A stretch of DNA of 64,000 bases. It comes from PFL25 sp046260155 (GTDB lineage: Bacteria; Chloroflexota; Anaerolineae; Anaerolineales; UBA4823). A program made the position numbers and the translations under genes. Positions 41,754 through 50,748 of the stretch are shown in pieces (within the stretch, counting starts at the first letter, position 1; each line of letters starts with the position of its first letter). Location of the stretch: positions 1 to 64,000 of the forward strand of contig JBJYXV010000046.1 in NCBI GenBank assembly GCA_046260155.1, read 5' to 3'. The notes beneath the pieces are model-generated. The model was not told the origin of the DNA. It saw only the letters and a list, made by a program, of their open reading frames with translations, and did not search any database.

Positions 41754-43277
41754 TCAATCCAACTTACTCTGGGGCTGGTTTAACCCTTTTTTCGATTTTG
41801 TTGCTTCATTTTTCTTTTCTCTGCCAATGCTGCGTAAGTGTTCCCAGGCTGTCTCAACCTGCTTGATTTCCGCCTCCGTTTCCGGAATTTCGCCGTAGCG
41901 TACCCGCAGGTAAGCGGCAGTGATCAAACCCACATCTTCCTTTCCTTCTGGGAGCAAGTGCTCCATTACCGGTTGAAATTCAAGAGGAGTACTGGCCAGG
42001 GGGCGAGGTTCACCGAGCTGGGTAGCCAGATCCATCATGGAAGCATAAATTCGCCTGATCCTTGCAGCGACCAACCAGCGCTGGCTGGTTTTCACCCTGG
42101 CTCTGCCTCGCAGCGATCCGCCCAGATTCTCCAACCGTTCTTGAATAGCTCGCCGCAGCAGTCCCAGGATATCCCCACGCTCAATGATTCCTTCTCTCTC
42201 ATCCAGATCCGCACGCCTCTCACTGCTCAACCAGTGTGAGACGCTGAAGAGGATCGTCAGAGCAATTGCAATCACAAAAACCCATAATAAGACCGGTTTC
42301 ATCAGCTGCATCCAATTCATGAGGCTGGGAATATTGAATAAAGTAAACAGGTTATTTGCGATGGTACTAAAGGTGTTTCGTAAATCCTCAAGGGCATTTA
42401 CCACGGATTGGACCGCTCCGGAAGCCTGGGGCACAGAGTCAGCGAATCTCTCCATAATAAAGATCAGCGGGCTGATCAGCACCAGCATGATCCCACCAAA
42501 AATCCCCAATACAAGGCCGCCAATGCCACCTAAAATGGATGTGCGATCGGAGACCAACCAGGCCATAAATGCAGCCAGGCCGACGATCCCCAGGGTTGTT
42601 AACAGGATTCCCATGAACCAGCGCAAATCGAAGGGATTCCGGGCACCTCCCCGCAGCTGAGTGATCGTGAAAATCCGAGCAGCACCCATCGCCACCAACC
42701 CGGAGACAAAGAAAATATACAGCATAGCCCCCGGTGTTTCACCCGTAACCAGCGTATTAATGAATATATACGCCACGAACATTACCAATCCAAGATAAAA
42801 ATTCCCCCGCACTGACATGGGATCGATGAATTTCGATGCCAAAACCAAACCACGCCAGTAAACGACCATTACCACCACAATCACAAGAAACTCATCGGGG
42901 ATCAGGCCGCGCACGTCACTGAAGGCACGAAAAGGACGATTGAGAAGAGCATCAAAACTCACCGCTTCCATCTCGTATAAGAGCAATTTCAATCCCAAAA
43001 ATATCGCCAGGATCAGTAAGATCAGCGTAACAATCCGGCGGATGCGAATTTTTATATTAAGGAAATTCATCAAACGTGTGGAGAAATGCGCCAGTAGTAG
43101 GATTCCCAGCAGAACAAAAAATACCTTCCAGATCGATGCAGCATAAGTCATTGGTGTCAGAGAACGGTACCAAGGCACGATCCAGGAGAGCTCCATGATC
43201 ATCAATGCAAAGATGGCTAATTCCCGCCAATAACGCAGATTGGGCAAACGCAGGGAGGTGAAATCTTCAACAGTCAT
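41754..43277 (-). CDS. DUF4129-domain membrane protein
   Basis: A 507-residue membrane protein with about nine to ten helices in the first 360 residues, followed by a cytosolic part ending in the DUF4129 pattern: RWLVAARIRRIYASMMDLATQLGEPRPLASTPLEF, then ITAAYLRVRYGEIPETEAEIKQVETAWEHL. This domain usually follows a transglutaminase domain; none is seen here. It closes a three-gene set with a MoxR ATPase and a DUF58 protein, an arrangement common in actinobacteria and Chloroflexota and thought to act in protein or complex maturation at the membrane. The function is inferred only from context. Confidence 0.85.
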   Translation of the reverse strand: MTVEDFTSLRLPNLRYWRELAIFALMIMELSWIVPWYRSLTPMTYAASIWKVFFVLLGILLLAHFSTRLMNFLNIKIRIRRIVTLILLILAIFLGLKLLLYEMEAVSFDALLNRPFRAFSDVRGLIPDEFLVIVVVMVVYWRGLVLASKFIDPMSVRGNFYLGLVMFVAYIFINTLVTGETPGAMLYIFFVSGLVAMGAARIFTITQLRGGARNPFDLRWFMGILLTTLGIVGLAAFMAWLVSDRTSILGGIGGLVLGIFGGIMLVLISPLIFIMERFADSVPQASGAVQSVVNALEDLRNTFSTIANNLFTLFNIPSLMNWMQLMKPVLLWVFVIAIALTILFSVSHWLSSERRADLDEREGIIERGDILGLLRRAIQERLENLGGSLRGRARVKTSQRWLVAARIRRIYASMMDLATQLGEPRPLASTPLEFQPVMEHLLPEGKEDVGLITAAYLRVRYGEIPETEAEIKQVETAWEHLRSIGREKKNEATKSKKGLNQPQSKLD

Positions 43278-43299
43278 CGGTGCAAATGGGTCTCAATCA

Positions 43300-44499
43300 T
43301 TAACTGGGTTCGGCAGGGATAAAAGGTGCGTGAATTGTACGTATTCCAGGCACGTAGACAGGCGGCTGCATTGCAAAGGATAGCAGCGTGATCTGCCGGC
43401 CTCGCTGCTTCAGCTGTACGAAGGTTTCGAACAACTCGGGATTCGTGATACCGGTTACAACCATTAAAGTTGCCCCGTATGCGATGCGTGGAACCTGTTT
43501 AATGAGAAAATTTTCGAATGGACCGGTCACAACAGGCGTCACACCTGCCAGGGCCTCCAGCAATGTTGCCAGCTGTTTTGGGGAGCGACCTGGTGGAATT
43601 CGAAATGGTTGGTCTGCATGTGCCAGGCAGCCATTGGCGATTAATCCAACCCGGTAGCCATCCTCAATACCTCTTGCAGCCAATGTCGCTGCAACCTTGA
43701 TCACATGCTCGAATAATTGCGGGTTCACACCTTCCCAATGACGGGCGAAAGTTGAGATATTCAAACAGATCACCATGATATTTGCAGATGTTGGCTGGTA
43801 AACCTTGACCTGCAGTTGGCCAGTGTGAGCCGTGGCTGGCCAATGCACCCTGCGGAAGCTATCCTCTGGTAGATAATCCCGCACTCCGATCGGCTGGTTC
43901 TGATCTTCATAAAGTCTGCGTTTTGAACGGCGGTCTCCAAAAGGATCATCCGTTGGTAAGTTCAGCTGGGTGAAAGGTAGCTGCTCTGGAAAGACCGTCA
44001 GCAGCTCGCTCGGTCCGATCTCTTTCGATCGTTCGAAAATTCCGAACAAATCGCCTGACTCGAGCTTTACAGGCCCAATTTTATATACCCCTCGCTCGCG
44101 AAACTTGAGTTCGTAGTATCGCCTGGCGCGCTCATACCAGCGCAGGCTGAAGACATGTGTCAGCAATCCCAGATTTGGGAGATGGGTCGGCGCTAATATT
44201 TGCTCGTCCTCTGGGCCAACTGCTCTTGGCCAGGGATCTTGCACTCGCAGCCAGGATAATGGCATCAGTTTTCTGTTTTCAATCTCAATTTGCAGGGGTA
44301 TGATTTCACCAGGAAAAGCACGCTTGTAGTGCGGCTTACGCATGTAATGTACGCCATCCAGAGAACGACGCTGCCACCAGGTTGCCAGAGCCAACACGAA
44401 CAAAAGCACCAGCAAAAATGTGACCAGCAGCGAGACGTGCAGCACCACACCCAGGATAATCCCTACCGTGAAGAGAGGCAGCCAGCGTTTTAAATCCAC
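43300..44499 (-). CDS. DUF58-domain membrane protein
   Basis: A 399-residue protein. Two helices at residues 7-44 anchor it. Then LLTVFPEQLPF and the DUF58 core VRDYLPEDSFRRVHWPATAHTGQLQVKVYQPTSANIMVICLNI, which starts a von Willebrand A-like fold, though the metal-site DxSxS is not obvious. DUF58 proteins pair with MoxR ATPases as substrate adaptors or targets. It begins 1 bp after the MoxR stop, so the three genes form a tight operon. Confidence 0.9.
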   Translation of the reverse strand: MDLKRWLPLFTVGIILGVVLHVSLLVTFLLVLLFVLALATWWQRRSLDGVHYMRKPHYKRAFPGEIIPLQIEIENRKLMPLSWLRVQDPWPRAVGPEDEQILAPTHLPNLGLLTHVFSLRWYERARRYYELKFRERGVYKIGPVKLESGDLFGIFERSKEIGPSELLTVFPEQLPFTQLNLPTDDPFGDRRSKRRLYEDQNQPIGVRDYLPEDSFRRVHWPATAHTGQLQVKVYQPTSANIMVICLNISTFARHWEGVNPQLFEHVIKVAATLAARGIEDGYRVGLIANGCLAHADQPFRIPPGRSPKQLATLLEALAGVTPVVTGPFENFLIKQVPRIAYGATLMVVTGITNPELFETFVQLKQRGRQITLLSFAMQPPVYVPGIRTIHAPFIPAEPS

Positions 44500-44500
44500 T

Positions 44501-45436
44501 CTACCCTTCTACAGGCACCGGCACTGCTTCAACGATATCAGCCACCAGCTCCTCGGGTCTTCGACCGCGCAATTGCGCCTGGGGAGAGATCATCAGGCGA
44601 TGGGTCAGCACATGGGGAGAGAGAAACTTGACATCGTCTGGGAGCACGTAATCACGACCCTGGATTCCAGCCCAAGCCTGTGCAGACCAGTATAGAGCCA
44701 GGGTCGCGCGCGGGCTGGCTCCTAGTTCAATCTCTGGATGGTCACGGGTGGCGCGTGCAACCGCAACAATATAATCCCGGATCGAGGTTTCCACGCGAAT
44801 CTGCTCCCTTTCTCGTTGTAATGCCATGATTTCCTCGGGTGTGGTGACCGCTTTCAATTCGGAAAGCGGGTCTTCTGCACGGAAGCGTTCCAGAATAGCG
44901 CTTTCCTGTTCTTCAGACGGGTAGCCGATCACCGATCGAAGCAGGAAACGATCGACCTGAGCTTCTGGAAGGGGGAAGGTACCTTCCAGTTCAACTGGAT
45001 TCTGGGTAGCCATCACCAGGAAGGGGCGCGGTAGCTGGCGTGTGACGCCATCGATCGTGATCTGCCGTTCCTGCATAGCCTCCAGCAATGCCGATTGGGT
45101 GCGCGGTGTAGCGCGATTAATCTCATCTGCCAAGACCACCTGGCTCATGATAGGTCCGGGCCGGAATTCAAATGCCTGTTCTTTTTGATTGAACCAGTTT
45201 AAGCCAGTCACATCAGAAGGCAGCAGATCCGGTGTGAATTGTATGCGGCGAAAATTGCAGCCCAGCGACACTGCCAGGGCGCGCGCCAGGGTGGTTTTTC
45301 CAATCCCAGGAACATCTTCTAAGAGCAGATGCCCTTCGCTGAGCACTGCGACTAAAGTTAAATTAATAACTTCATCTTTTCCGATGATGACTTTTTGGAT
45401 ATTTTCCCGTAAGCGGCTGGCGACTTGAGCAATCAT
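44501..45436 (-). CDS. MoxR-family AAA+ ATPase
   Basis: A 311-residue AAA+ ATPase of the MoxR/RavA group. Walker A is EDVPGIGKTTLAR, Walker B lies in VVLADEINRATPRTQSALLEAM, and sensor 1 is in VMATQNPVELEGTFPLPEAQVDRF, with a lid domain at the end (ASPRATLALYWSAQAWA, YVLPDDVKFLSPHVL). MoxR proteins act as chaperones that activate or assemble partner complexes, commonly with DUF58/VWA proteins. First gene of the set; its promoter must lie in the 200-bp gap shared with the divergent helicase. Confidence 0.96.
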   Translation of the reverse strand: MIAQVASRLRENIQKVIIGKDEVINLTLVAVLSEGHLLLEDVPGIGKTTLARALAVSLGCNFRRIQFTPDLLPSDVTGLNWFNQKEQAFEFRPGPIMSQVVLADEINRATPRTQSALLEAMQERQITIDGVTRQLPRPFLVMATQNPVELEGTFPLPEAQVDRFLLRSVIGYPSEEQESAILERFRAEDPLSELKAVTTPEEIMALQREREQIRVETSIRDYIVAVARATRDHPEIELGASPRATLALYWSAQAWAGIQGRDYVLPDDVKFLSPHVLTHRLMISPQAQLRGRRPEELVADIVEAVPVPVEG

Positions 45437-45603
45437 TGAGACCTCATTGGTAGGAAGGATTAGACAAATATAAATTATTCAGATAGACCCGGAACCAGCA
45501 GGCAAATTGCAGCCCAACGATCCCGAAGCTGATCTTATCAGCTCTTATTATTTACTTCAACAATACCAGGATTGTTCAATAGACAGCGCGGCATCCTTTC
45601 AAA

Positions 45604-45639
45604 TTGGGACGTGAACCCTCCCGATGGTATAATCCCCGC
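45604..45639 (+). promoter_or_regulatory. Extended -10 promoter giving a leaderless transcript
   Basis: TTGGGA (45604-45609) and TATAAT (45628-45633) are 18 bp apart, with a TGG just before the -10 (extended -10). The ATG at 45640 is 6 nt after the hexamer, where transcription should start, so the mRNA has no leader. Confidence 0.75.
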
Positions 45640-48441
45640 ATGCCAAATTTCGTGGCTTTAGATATTGAAACCACTGGCCTCGATCCCCAACGAGAAGCCA
45701 TTTTGGAGATCGGGGCCGTTCGTTTTAACGGGCGACGGGTGGAACAGGAATGGTCTACACTGGTCAATCCCGGGCGGCGTGTGCCGACATTTATCACCCA
45801 GCTAACAGGCATCAGCAACCAGATGGTAGCCCAGGCACCTCCAATCAGTGATGTACGGGCAGAACTGGAGGATTTTGTCGGGGATGCGGTGATTATCGGG
45901 CATAATGTACGCTTCGATCTCTCGTTCCTTAACCGGCAACACCTGTTCAGCTTTAACGATTCAATCGATACATACGAGATGGCTTCGGTGTTATTACCCA
46001 ATGCTAGTCGTTACGGCCTGGGTTCGCTCGCCAGCCAGCTGGTTGTACCCCTCCCAGCAACGCATCGCGCTCTGGATGATGCCCTGGTTACCCATGGGAT
46101 CTACCTGAGGCTGCACGATTTGGCCCAGGACCTACCGCTGGAATTATTAGCAGACATAGTCCGCCTCGGTGAACAGGTGGATTGGGGTGGGTATCTGGGA
46201 TTCCGCTTCGCCCTCCAGGCTCGCTCGAAGGAAACCATACGTTCCAGGCAGTCTGGAAGCACTTTCGCGGGTCTCTGGTTTGGTGAGGAGATAGCCGGGC
46301 GTGGTTCTCCACCTCTTTCGCCTAACCCGGAATTTGTGCCTCTCGACCCGGAGGAGGTATCCTCCATCCTGGAATACGGCGGGGAATTCGCCCATCATTT
46401 CCCCGATTACGAATTTCGATCACAGCAGGTGGAGATGGTCCAGGCGGTAAGTGAAGCACTTTCCAAGCAGCGTCACCTGTTGGTAGAAGCCAGCACAGGC
46501 ATCGGCAAATCATTTGCCTACCTGATCCCCGCAGCGCTATTTGCAACCGCCAACAATACGCGTGTGGTCATCTCAACAAATACCATCAACCTGCAGGACC
46601 AGTTGATCCATAAAGATGTGCCAGATTTGCAGGCAGCTCTGGGTTTGGATTTCCAGGCAGCAGTGTTGAAAGGACGCACCAACTATCTATGTCCCCGGAG
46701 GCTTGAAATTTTCCACCGCCGTGGTCCGGAATCTGCTGAAGAAATGCGCGTCCTCGGTAAGATTTTAGTTTGGATGCTGGAATCACACTCGGGGGACCGG
46801 ACCCAGCTCAATCTGAATGGTCCTGCAGAAAGAGATGTCTGGCACCGGGTTTCTGCCGACGATGATGGCTGCACCTTGGAAACCTGCCTTGAGCGAACCG
46901 GGGGTGCCTGCCCATTTTACCGGGCGCGCTTGGCAGCCCAGAGTGCACATATCCTGATTGTCAATCATGCCCTGTTGCTGGCAGATGTCGCCACCGGAAA
47001 CCGGGTTTTACCGGAATACGACTACCTGATCATCGATGAAGGCCACCATCTTGAGGAAGCCTCGACAAATGCGCTGGCTTTCCGAGTCTCTCAATTCGAG
47101 GTGGCGCGCATGCTGCGTGAATTGGGCAGCTCCAGTGCAGGAACGATCGGCTGGGCGGTTAATGCGGTTGAGGCTGTGCTTTCGCCTTCGGACATGGCAG
47201 CATTCAACCAGCTCGCCAGCCGGGTCACAGACTTTGCCTTCCAGTTTGAACAGCTCTCGCAGCAGTTCTTCTCTGGGCTGGATAAATTCCTGTTAGAAAT
47301 TCGCGAAGGTCAGCCAGTCGGACAATATGCTCACCAGGAGCGAATTCTACCTGCTTCACGTACCCAGCCTGGATGGGACGAAGTAGAAGCTTTGTGGGAC
47401 AACGCAGAACACGCCCTGGGTGGCTTGCTTGAAAACCTGGAGTTGATCGCGCGAGCCCTTGCCGACCTCATTGATGTACTTTCAGAGGAGAGCCAGGATT
47501 TGTACAACCAGGTCACCTCCCTCTTCCGTCGTTTTGGTGAGCTGCGGGAGAACATCAACGGGTTTGTTTTTGATCCACAATCCAACAGCATATACTGGGT
47601 GGAGGTAAAACCCGATGGCCGTATGCCGACCCTGCATGCGGCTCCACTCCATATCGGACCATTAATGGAGCGCTTCCTGTGGCATGAAAAATCCTCGGTG
47701 ATCCTGACCTCTGCTACGCTCACTGCAGCCGGAGAATTCGATTATTTACGCGAACGGCTTCAGGCTGTCGATGCGTATGAATTAATGCTCGGCTCACCCT
47801 TTGATTATGAAAACGCAACCCTACTTTACCTGGCAAACGACATCCCAGAACCCAAGCAGCGCTCGGTGTACCAGCGCGTAGTCAACCAGAGCATTTTAGA
47901 CCTGTGCCGCAGGACTGGCGGTAGGACCCTGGTTTTGTTTACTTCTTACGCCCAGTTAAAGGCTACCTCGCAAGCGATTTCTCCCCTGCTGGCGGAAGAT
48001 GGTATCGTGGTCTATGAACAGGGTGAAGGAGCTTCTTCACACTCACTGCTTGAATCATTCCGCATCACAGAAAAAGCTGTCCTGCTCGGAACACGTGCAT
48101 TCTGGGAAGGTGTCGATGTACCCGGTGAGGCACTCTCGGTGCTGGTAATTGCCAAGCTGCCATTTGATGTGCCATCTGATCCCATTGTCGCAGCTCGCGC
48201 AGAAACCTTCGAGGATCCCTTCTACCAGTTCACCTTACCTGAAGCCATTCTGCGTTTCAGGCAGGGATTTGGTCGCTTGATACGCACCCAATCTGACCGC
48301 GGGGTGGTAGCTATCCTTGACCAGCGAGTACTCAGCAAACGCTACGGGCGCCTGTTCATCGAATCGCTGCCCAACTGCACCAAGCACATCGGTCCGGTGA
48401 GCGACCTGCCACGAAAAGCTGAGAACTGGTTAAACCTGTAG
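45640..48441 (+). CDS. DnaQ-DinG fusion: exonuclease plus Fe-S helicase
   Basis: A 933-residue protein. Residues 1-170 are a DEDD-type 3'-5' exonuclease: FVALDIETTGLDP, IGHNVRFDLSFL, HRALDDALVTH. The rest is an XPD/DinG helicase: EASTGIGKSFAYLIP (Walker A), IIDEGHHLEE (DEGH), Fe-S Cys residues in YLCPRR and CTLETCLERTGGACPF, and LLGTRAFWEGVDVPGEAL (motif V) with FRQGFGRLIRTQSDRG (motif VI). It unwinds and trims structured DNA in repair or replication. ATG 45640 is chosen over the longer frame from 45604, which covers the promoter. Same layout as Gram-positive DinG. Confidence 0.95.
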   Translation: MPNFVALDIETTGLDPQREAILEIGAVRFNGRRVEQEWSTLVNPGRRVPTFITQLTGISNQMVAQAPPISDVRAELEDFVGDAVIIGHNVRFDLSFLNRQHLFSFNDSIDTYEMASVLLPNASRYGLGSLASQLVVPLPATHRALDDALVTHGIYLRLHDLAQDLPLELLADIVRLGEQVDWGGYLGFRFALQARSKETIRSRQSGSTFAGLWFGEEIAGRGSPPLSPNPEFVPLDPEEVSSILEYGGEFAHHFPDYEFRSQQVEMVQAVSEALSKQRHLLVEASTGIGKSFAYLIPAALFATANNTRVVISTNTINLQDQLIHKDVPDLQAALGLDFQAAVLKGRTNYLCPRRLEIFHRRGPESAEEMRVLGKILVWMLESHSGDRTQLNLNGPAERDVWHRVSADDDGCTLETCLERTGGACPFYRARLAAQSAHILIVNHALLLADVATGNRVLPEYDYLIIDEGHHLEEASTNALAFRVSQFEVARMLRELGSSSAGTIGWAVNAVEAVLSPSDMAAFNQLASRVTDFAFQFEQLSQQFFSGLDKFLLEIREGQPVGQYAHQERILPASRTQPGWDEVEALWDNAEHALGGLLENLELIARALADLIDVLSEESQDLYNQVTSLFRRFGELRENINGFVFDPQSNSIYWVEVKPDGRMPTLHAAPLHIGPLMERFLWHEKSSVILTSATLTAAGEFDYLRERLQAVDAYELMLGSPFDYENATLLYLANDIPEPKQRSVYQRVVNQSILDLCRRTGGRTLVLFTSYAQLKATSQAISPLLAEDGIVVYEQGEGASSHSLLESFRITEKAVLLGTRAFWEGVDVPGEALSVLVIAKLPFDVPSDPIVAARAETFEDPFYQFTLPEAILRFRQGFGRLIRTQSDRGVVAILDQRVLSKRYGRLFIESLPNCTKHIGPVSDLPRKAENWLNL

Positions 48442-48494
48442 AATCCCCTTTTAGACCATTTTTGATCGCAGAATTTACAACCTAACCGGTAGTT

Positions 48495-48510
48495 ACCTTC
48501 GCTCGAAGGT
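48495..48510 (+). terminator. Short terminator hairpin
   Basis: ACCTTC (48495-48500), loop GCTC, GAAGGT (48505-48510), then TCTTTTATTT. Short, but with the T-rich tail expected for the plus-strand helicase transcript; it abuts the end of the next gene on the other strand. Confidence 0.6.
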
Positions 48511-48514
48511 TCTT

Positions 48515-49138
48515 TTATTTGCGCGTCTTGACCACGAAATAAATAATCAATACTCCGCCACCAATCAGGGCTACAGGCCAGAGCAGTGAAAACAGGTTAA
48601 AAGATGCCAGGGTTACAAAGCCACCGACTAATATCAATACAATTGCAGGGATGAAAGCCCAACGCATGCGGCCATGTTCGGTTGGCACGAATCCCAGCAC
48701 CCCAAATGTTATCCCCAATCCGATTAAAAACACGCCACCGGATTCAAACCCCAGCAAAAACATCGCCATCAGGCTCAATAATACTCCAGCCGGAATCAGA
48801 GCCCACCAATTCTTGAAATTGGTGAGGAAGATCAACAAAAATGCCAGTCCGATGCCACCCAGGGCGATCGCGCCTCCAATATCCCCCCGCAATCCTGGAA
48901 ATGCATACTCGATAAAGATGATCGCACCGCCAATTAACAGCCCAAAGGATGGAAAAAGTGCCCACCACTGTGTGCGATCCGCCAGGAAAACCGAGAGAAA
49001 CGCCAAACCACCGATGGTCAAGATGATCGCCCATTGGTAATCGCCTATGGCTATTGTACCGATTGTGTTTAATAAGAATAAGATCCCAGCCAATATCAAC
49101 AATAAACCCCACAAAACACGCAAGATCGGCCACTTCAT
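48515..49138 (-). CDS. LiaI-LiaF/DUF5668-type membrane protein
   Basis: A 207-residue membrane protein of alternating helices and short turns: about nine hydrophobic segments of the type LWGLLLILAGILFLLNTIG, GGLAFLSVFL, and WWALFP, with repeated Gly and paired Trp-Trp (QWWALFPS, NWWALIPA) showing internal repeats of about 55 residues. It resembles LiaI/LiaF-like transmembrane regions and DUF5668 proteins, often linked to envelope stress. It is the third gene of an operon behind the P-type ATPase and nicotinate phosphoribosyltransferase. No function can be read. Confidence 0.8.
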   Translation of the reverse strand: MKWPILRVLWGLLLILAGILFLLNTIGTIAIGDYQWAIILTIGGLAFLSVFLADRTQWWALFPSFGLLIGGAIIFIEYAFPGLRGDIGGAIALGGIGLAFLLIFLTNFKNWWALIPAGVLLSLMAMFLLGFESGGVFLIGLGITFGVLGFVPTEHGRMRWAFIPAIVLILVGGFVTLASFNLFSLLWPVALIGGGVLIIYFVVKTRK

Positions 49139-49157
49139 TGCGACACTCTCCTTTTAA

Positions 49158-50726
49158 TTAAGATACAGTTTCACTACTGATGGGACTTAATGCCGAGGTT
49201 ACCAGCTCCTGTTTCATCTTCCATAGATTTTCCGTTAATGATACATGATAAATATGCGGATTCATCAACCGGCGCACCCCGGGATCTAAACGTTCGACAT
49301 CCGCATCCCGACGTTTGCGCAGCTCCTCGATAGGAGGCATTTCAGCGACCAATTCTCCCTGGCGCAGGATTTCAACCAGCAGAGGTTCCACTTCGGTCAC
49401 ATGTTCGATGGGCAAGGTGCGGTATTTTGATTCCTGGTACAGGTGCCTGAGTACAATCTCGCCACTCTCGCCAGGCTGTTCATCGTCCAGGCTGAGCAGG
49501 TCTGCTGTTGCCTTGCCGCGTTGATCGTAAATTCGCCAGGCCAATTTGTGTCCTGGATTTGGAGTTTTGCTCTGAGATTCGGAGATCTTCAGTGCAGGTA
49601 CCCAGATATTATCGTCGCATACCGCCACCAGTTTATACACACCACCCAATGCCGGATCACCATCTGAGACGATCAAACGTGTGCCAACACCATACACCAG
49701 GCGATCGATCAGCCGGTCAGCATCCACGCCATACCTGGGAGCTTCCTCCTGGATCTGGGTTAATATCTGCCAGATAACCAGCTCATCCAGGTTGTTAGAT
49801 AACACGATCAAGGTTTCTGGGAAACCCGCCTGATCCAACATTCGGGCGGATTGAATGCTCAAATAAGCTAAATCGCCTGAATCCAGGCGCACACCCACGG
49901 GTTTGTGACCCTTGCGGCGCAGTTCTTCGAATACACGGATCGCGTTAGGAATTCCGCTTTCCAGGGTGTCGATTGTATCCACCAGCAGCAAGCAATCATC
50001 CGGATAAACATCTGCATAAGCCCTGAAAGCCTCCAGCTCGCCCTGTCCAAGCGCCATGAAGAGCTGCACCATGCTGTGGGCATGTGTGCCTTTGGGCTGA
50101 AAGCCAAGCACGTGCGAAAGACCGACGTTGGAAGAAAAATCTGCGCCGCCAATCAATGCTGCGCGGGTCCCTGCATTCGCACCTTTATCCTGCCCACGTC
50201 GTAAACCAAACTCGAGCATAACCTTCCCTCGCCCGCTTTCTTTGATGCGGGCAGCTTTCGTGGCGATCAAAGTTTGGTAGTTGAGGTGGTTGAGCAAAGA
50301 AGTTTCCAGGATTTGAGCGATCGCCAGCGGTCCCTGGACAACGGTCAGGGGGACATTGGGATGTACTACCCGGCCTTCTGGAATCGCCTGCAGTGAAATA
50401 GATTCAAAGTTACCATACTCGCGCAGCCAATCCAAGAAATCATCGGCGAAAATTCTCCCCCCAATGCGGTTGGTCTGGCCTTTCAGAAACTCAATATCTT
50501 CAGAACGGCAGCGGGTATTCTGCATCCAGCCTACCAGCCATTCCAGACCAGCTGTGATGCAGTAACCAGCCTTGTGCAGCCCGTAATCCGGATAGCTGCG
50601 GAAAAAGTGATCAAATTGGCCCAGCTTCTCATGCATCCCCACCCGAAAATAGAGCTGCGCCATGGTCAGCTGGTATTGATCTGTGTACAAAAAACCCTCC
50701 GCGGTATCCCTTTCGTAAGGATTCAT
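49158..50726 (-). CDS. pncB: Nicotinate phosphoribosyltransferase
   Basis: A 522-residue enzyme that makes nicotinate mononucleotide from nicotinic acid and PRPP in NAD salvage. Motifs: YTDQYQLTMAQLYFR at the start, FGLRRGQDKGANAGTRAALIGGADFSSNV with the active-site residues, THAHSMVQLF (the catalytic His), LLVDTIDTLESGI, GVRLDSGDLAYLS and VYGVGTRLIVSDGDPALGGVYKL. An AGGAG precedes the start. It lies 22 bp after the P-type ATPase stop and is co-directional. Confidence 0.96.
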   Translation of the reverse strand: MNPYERDTAEGFLYTDQYQLTMAQLYFRVGMHEKLGQFDHFFRSYPDYGLHKAGYCITAGLEWLVGWMQNTRCRSEDIEFLKGQTNRIGGRIFADDFLDWLREYGNFESISLQAIPEGRVVHPNVPLTVVQGPLAIAQILETSLLNHLNYQTLIATKAARIKESGRGKVMLEFGLRRGQDKGANAGTRAALIGGADFSSNVGLSHVLGFQPKGTHAHSMVQLFMALGQGELEAFRAYADVYPDDCLLLVDTIDTLESGIPNAIRVFEELRRKGHKPVGVRLDSGDLAYLSIQSARMLDQAGFPETLIVLSNNLDELVIWQILTQIQEEAPRYGVDADRLIDRLVYGVGTRLIVSDGDPALGGVYKLVAVCDDNIWVPALKISESQSKTPNPGHKLAWRIYDQRGKATADLLSLDDEQPGESGEIVLRHLYQESKYRTLPIEHVTEVEPLLVEILRQGELVAEMPPIEELRKRRDADVERLDPGVRRLMNPHIYHVSLTENLWKMKQELVTSALSPISSETVS

Positions 50727-50748
50727 GTCTCGACTCCTGACTCGCTCT

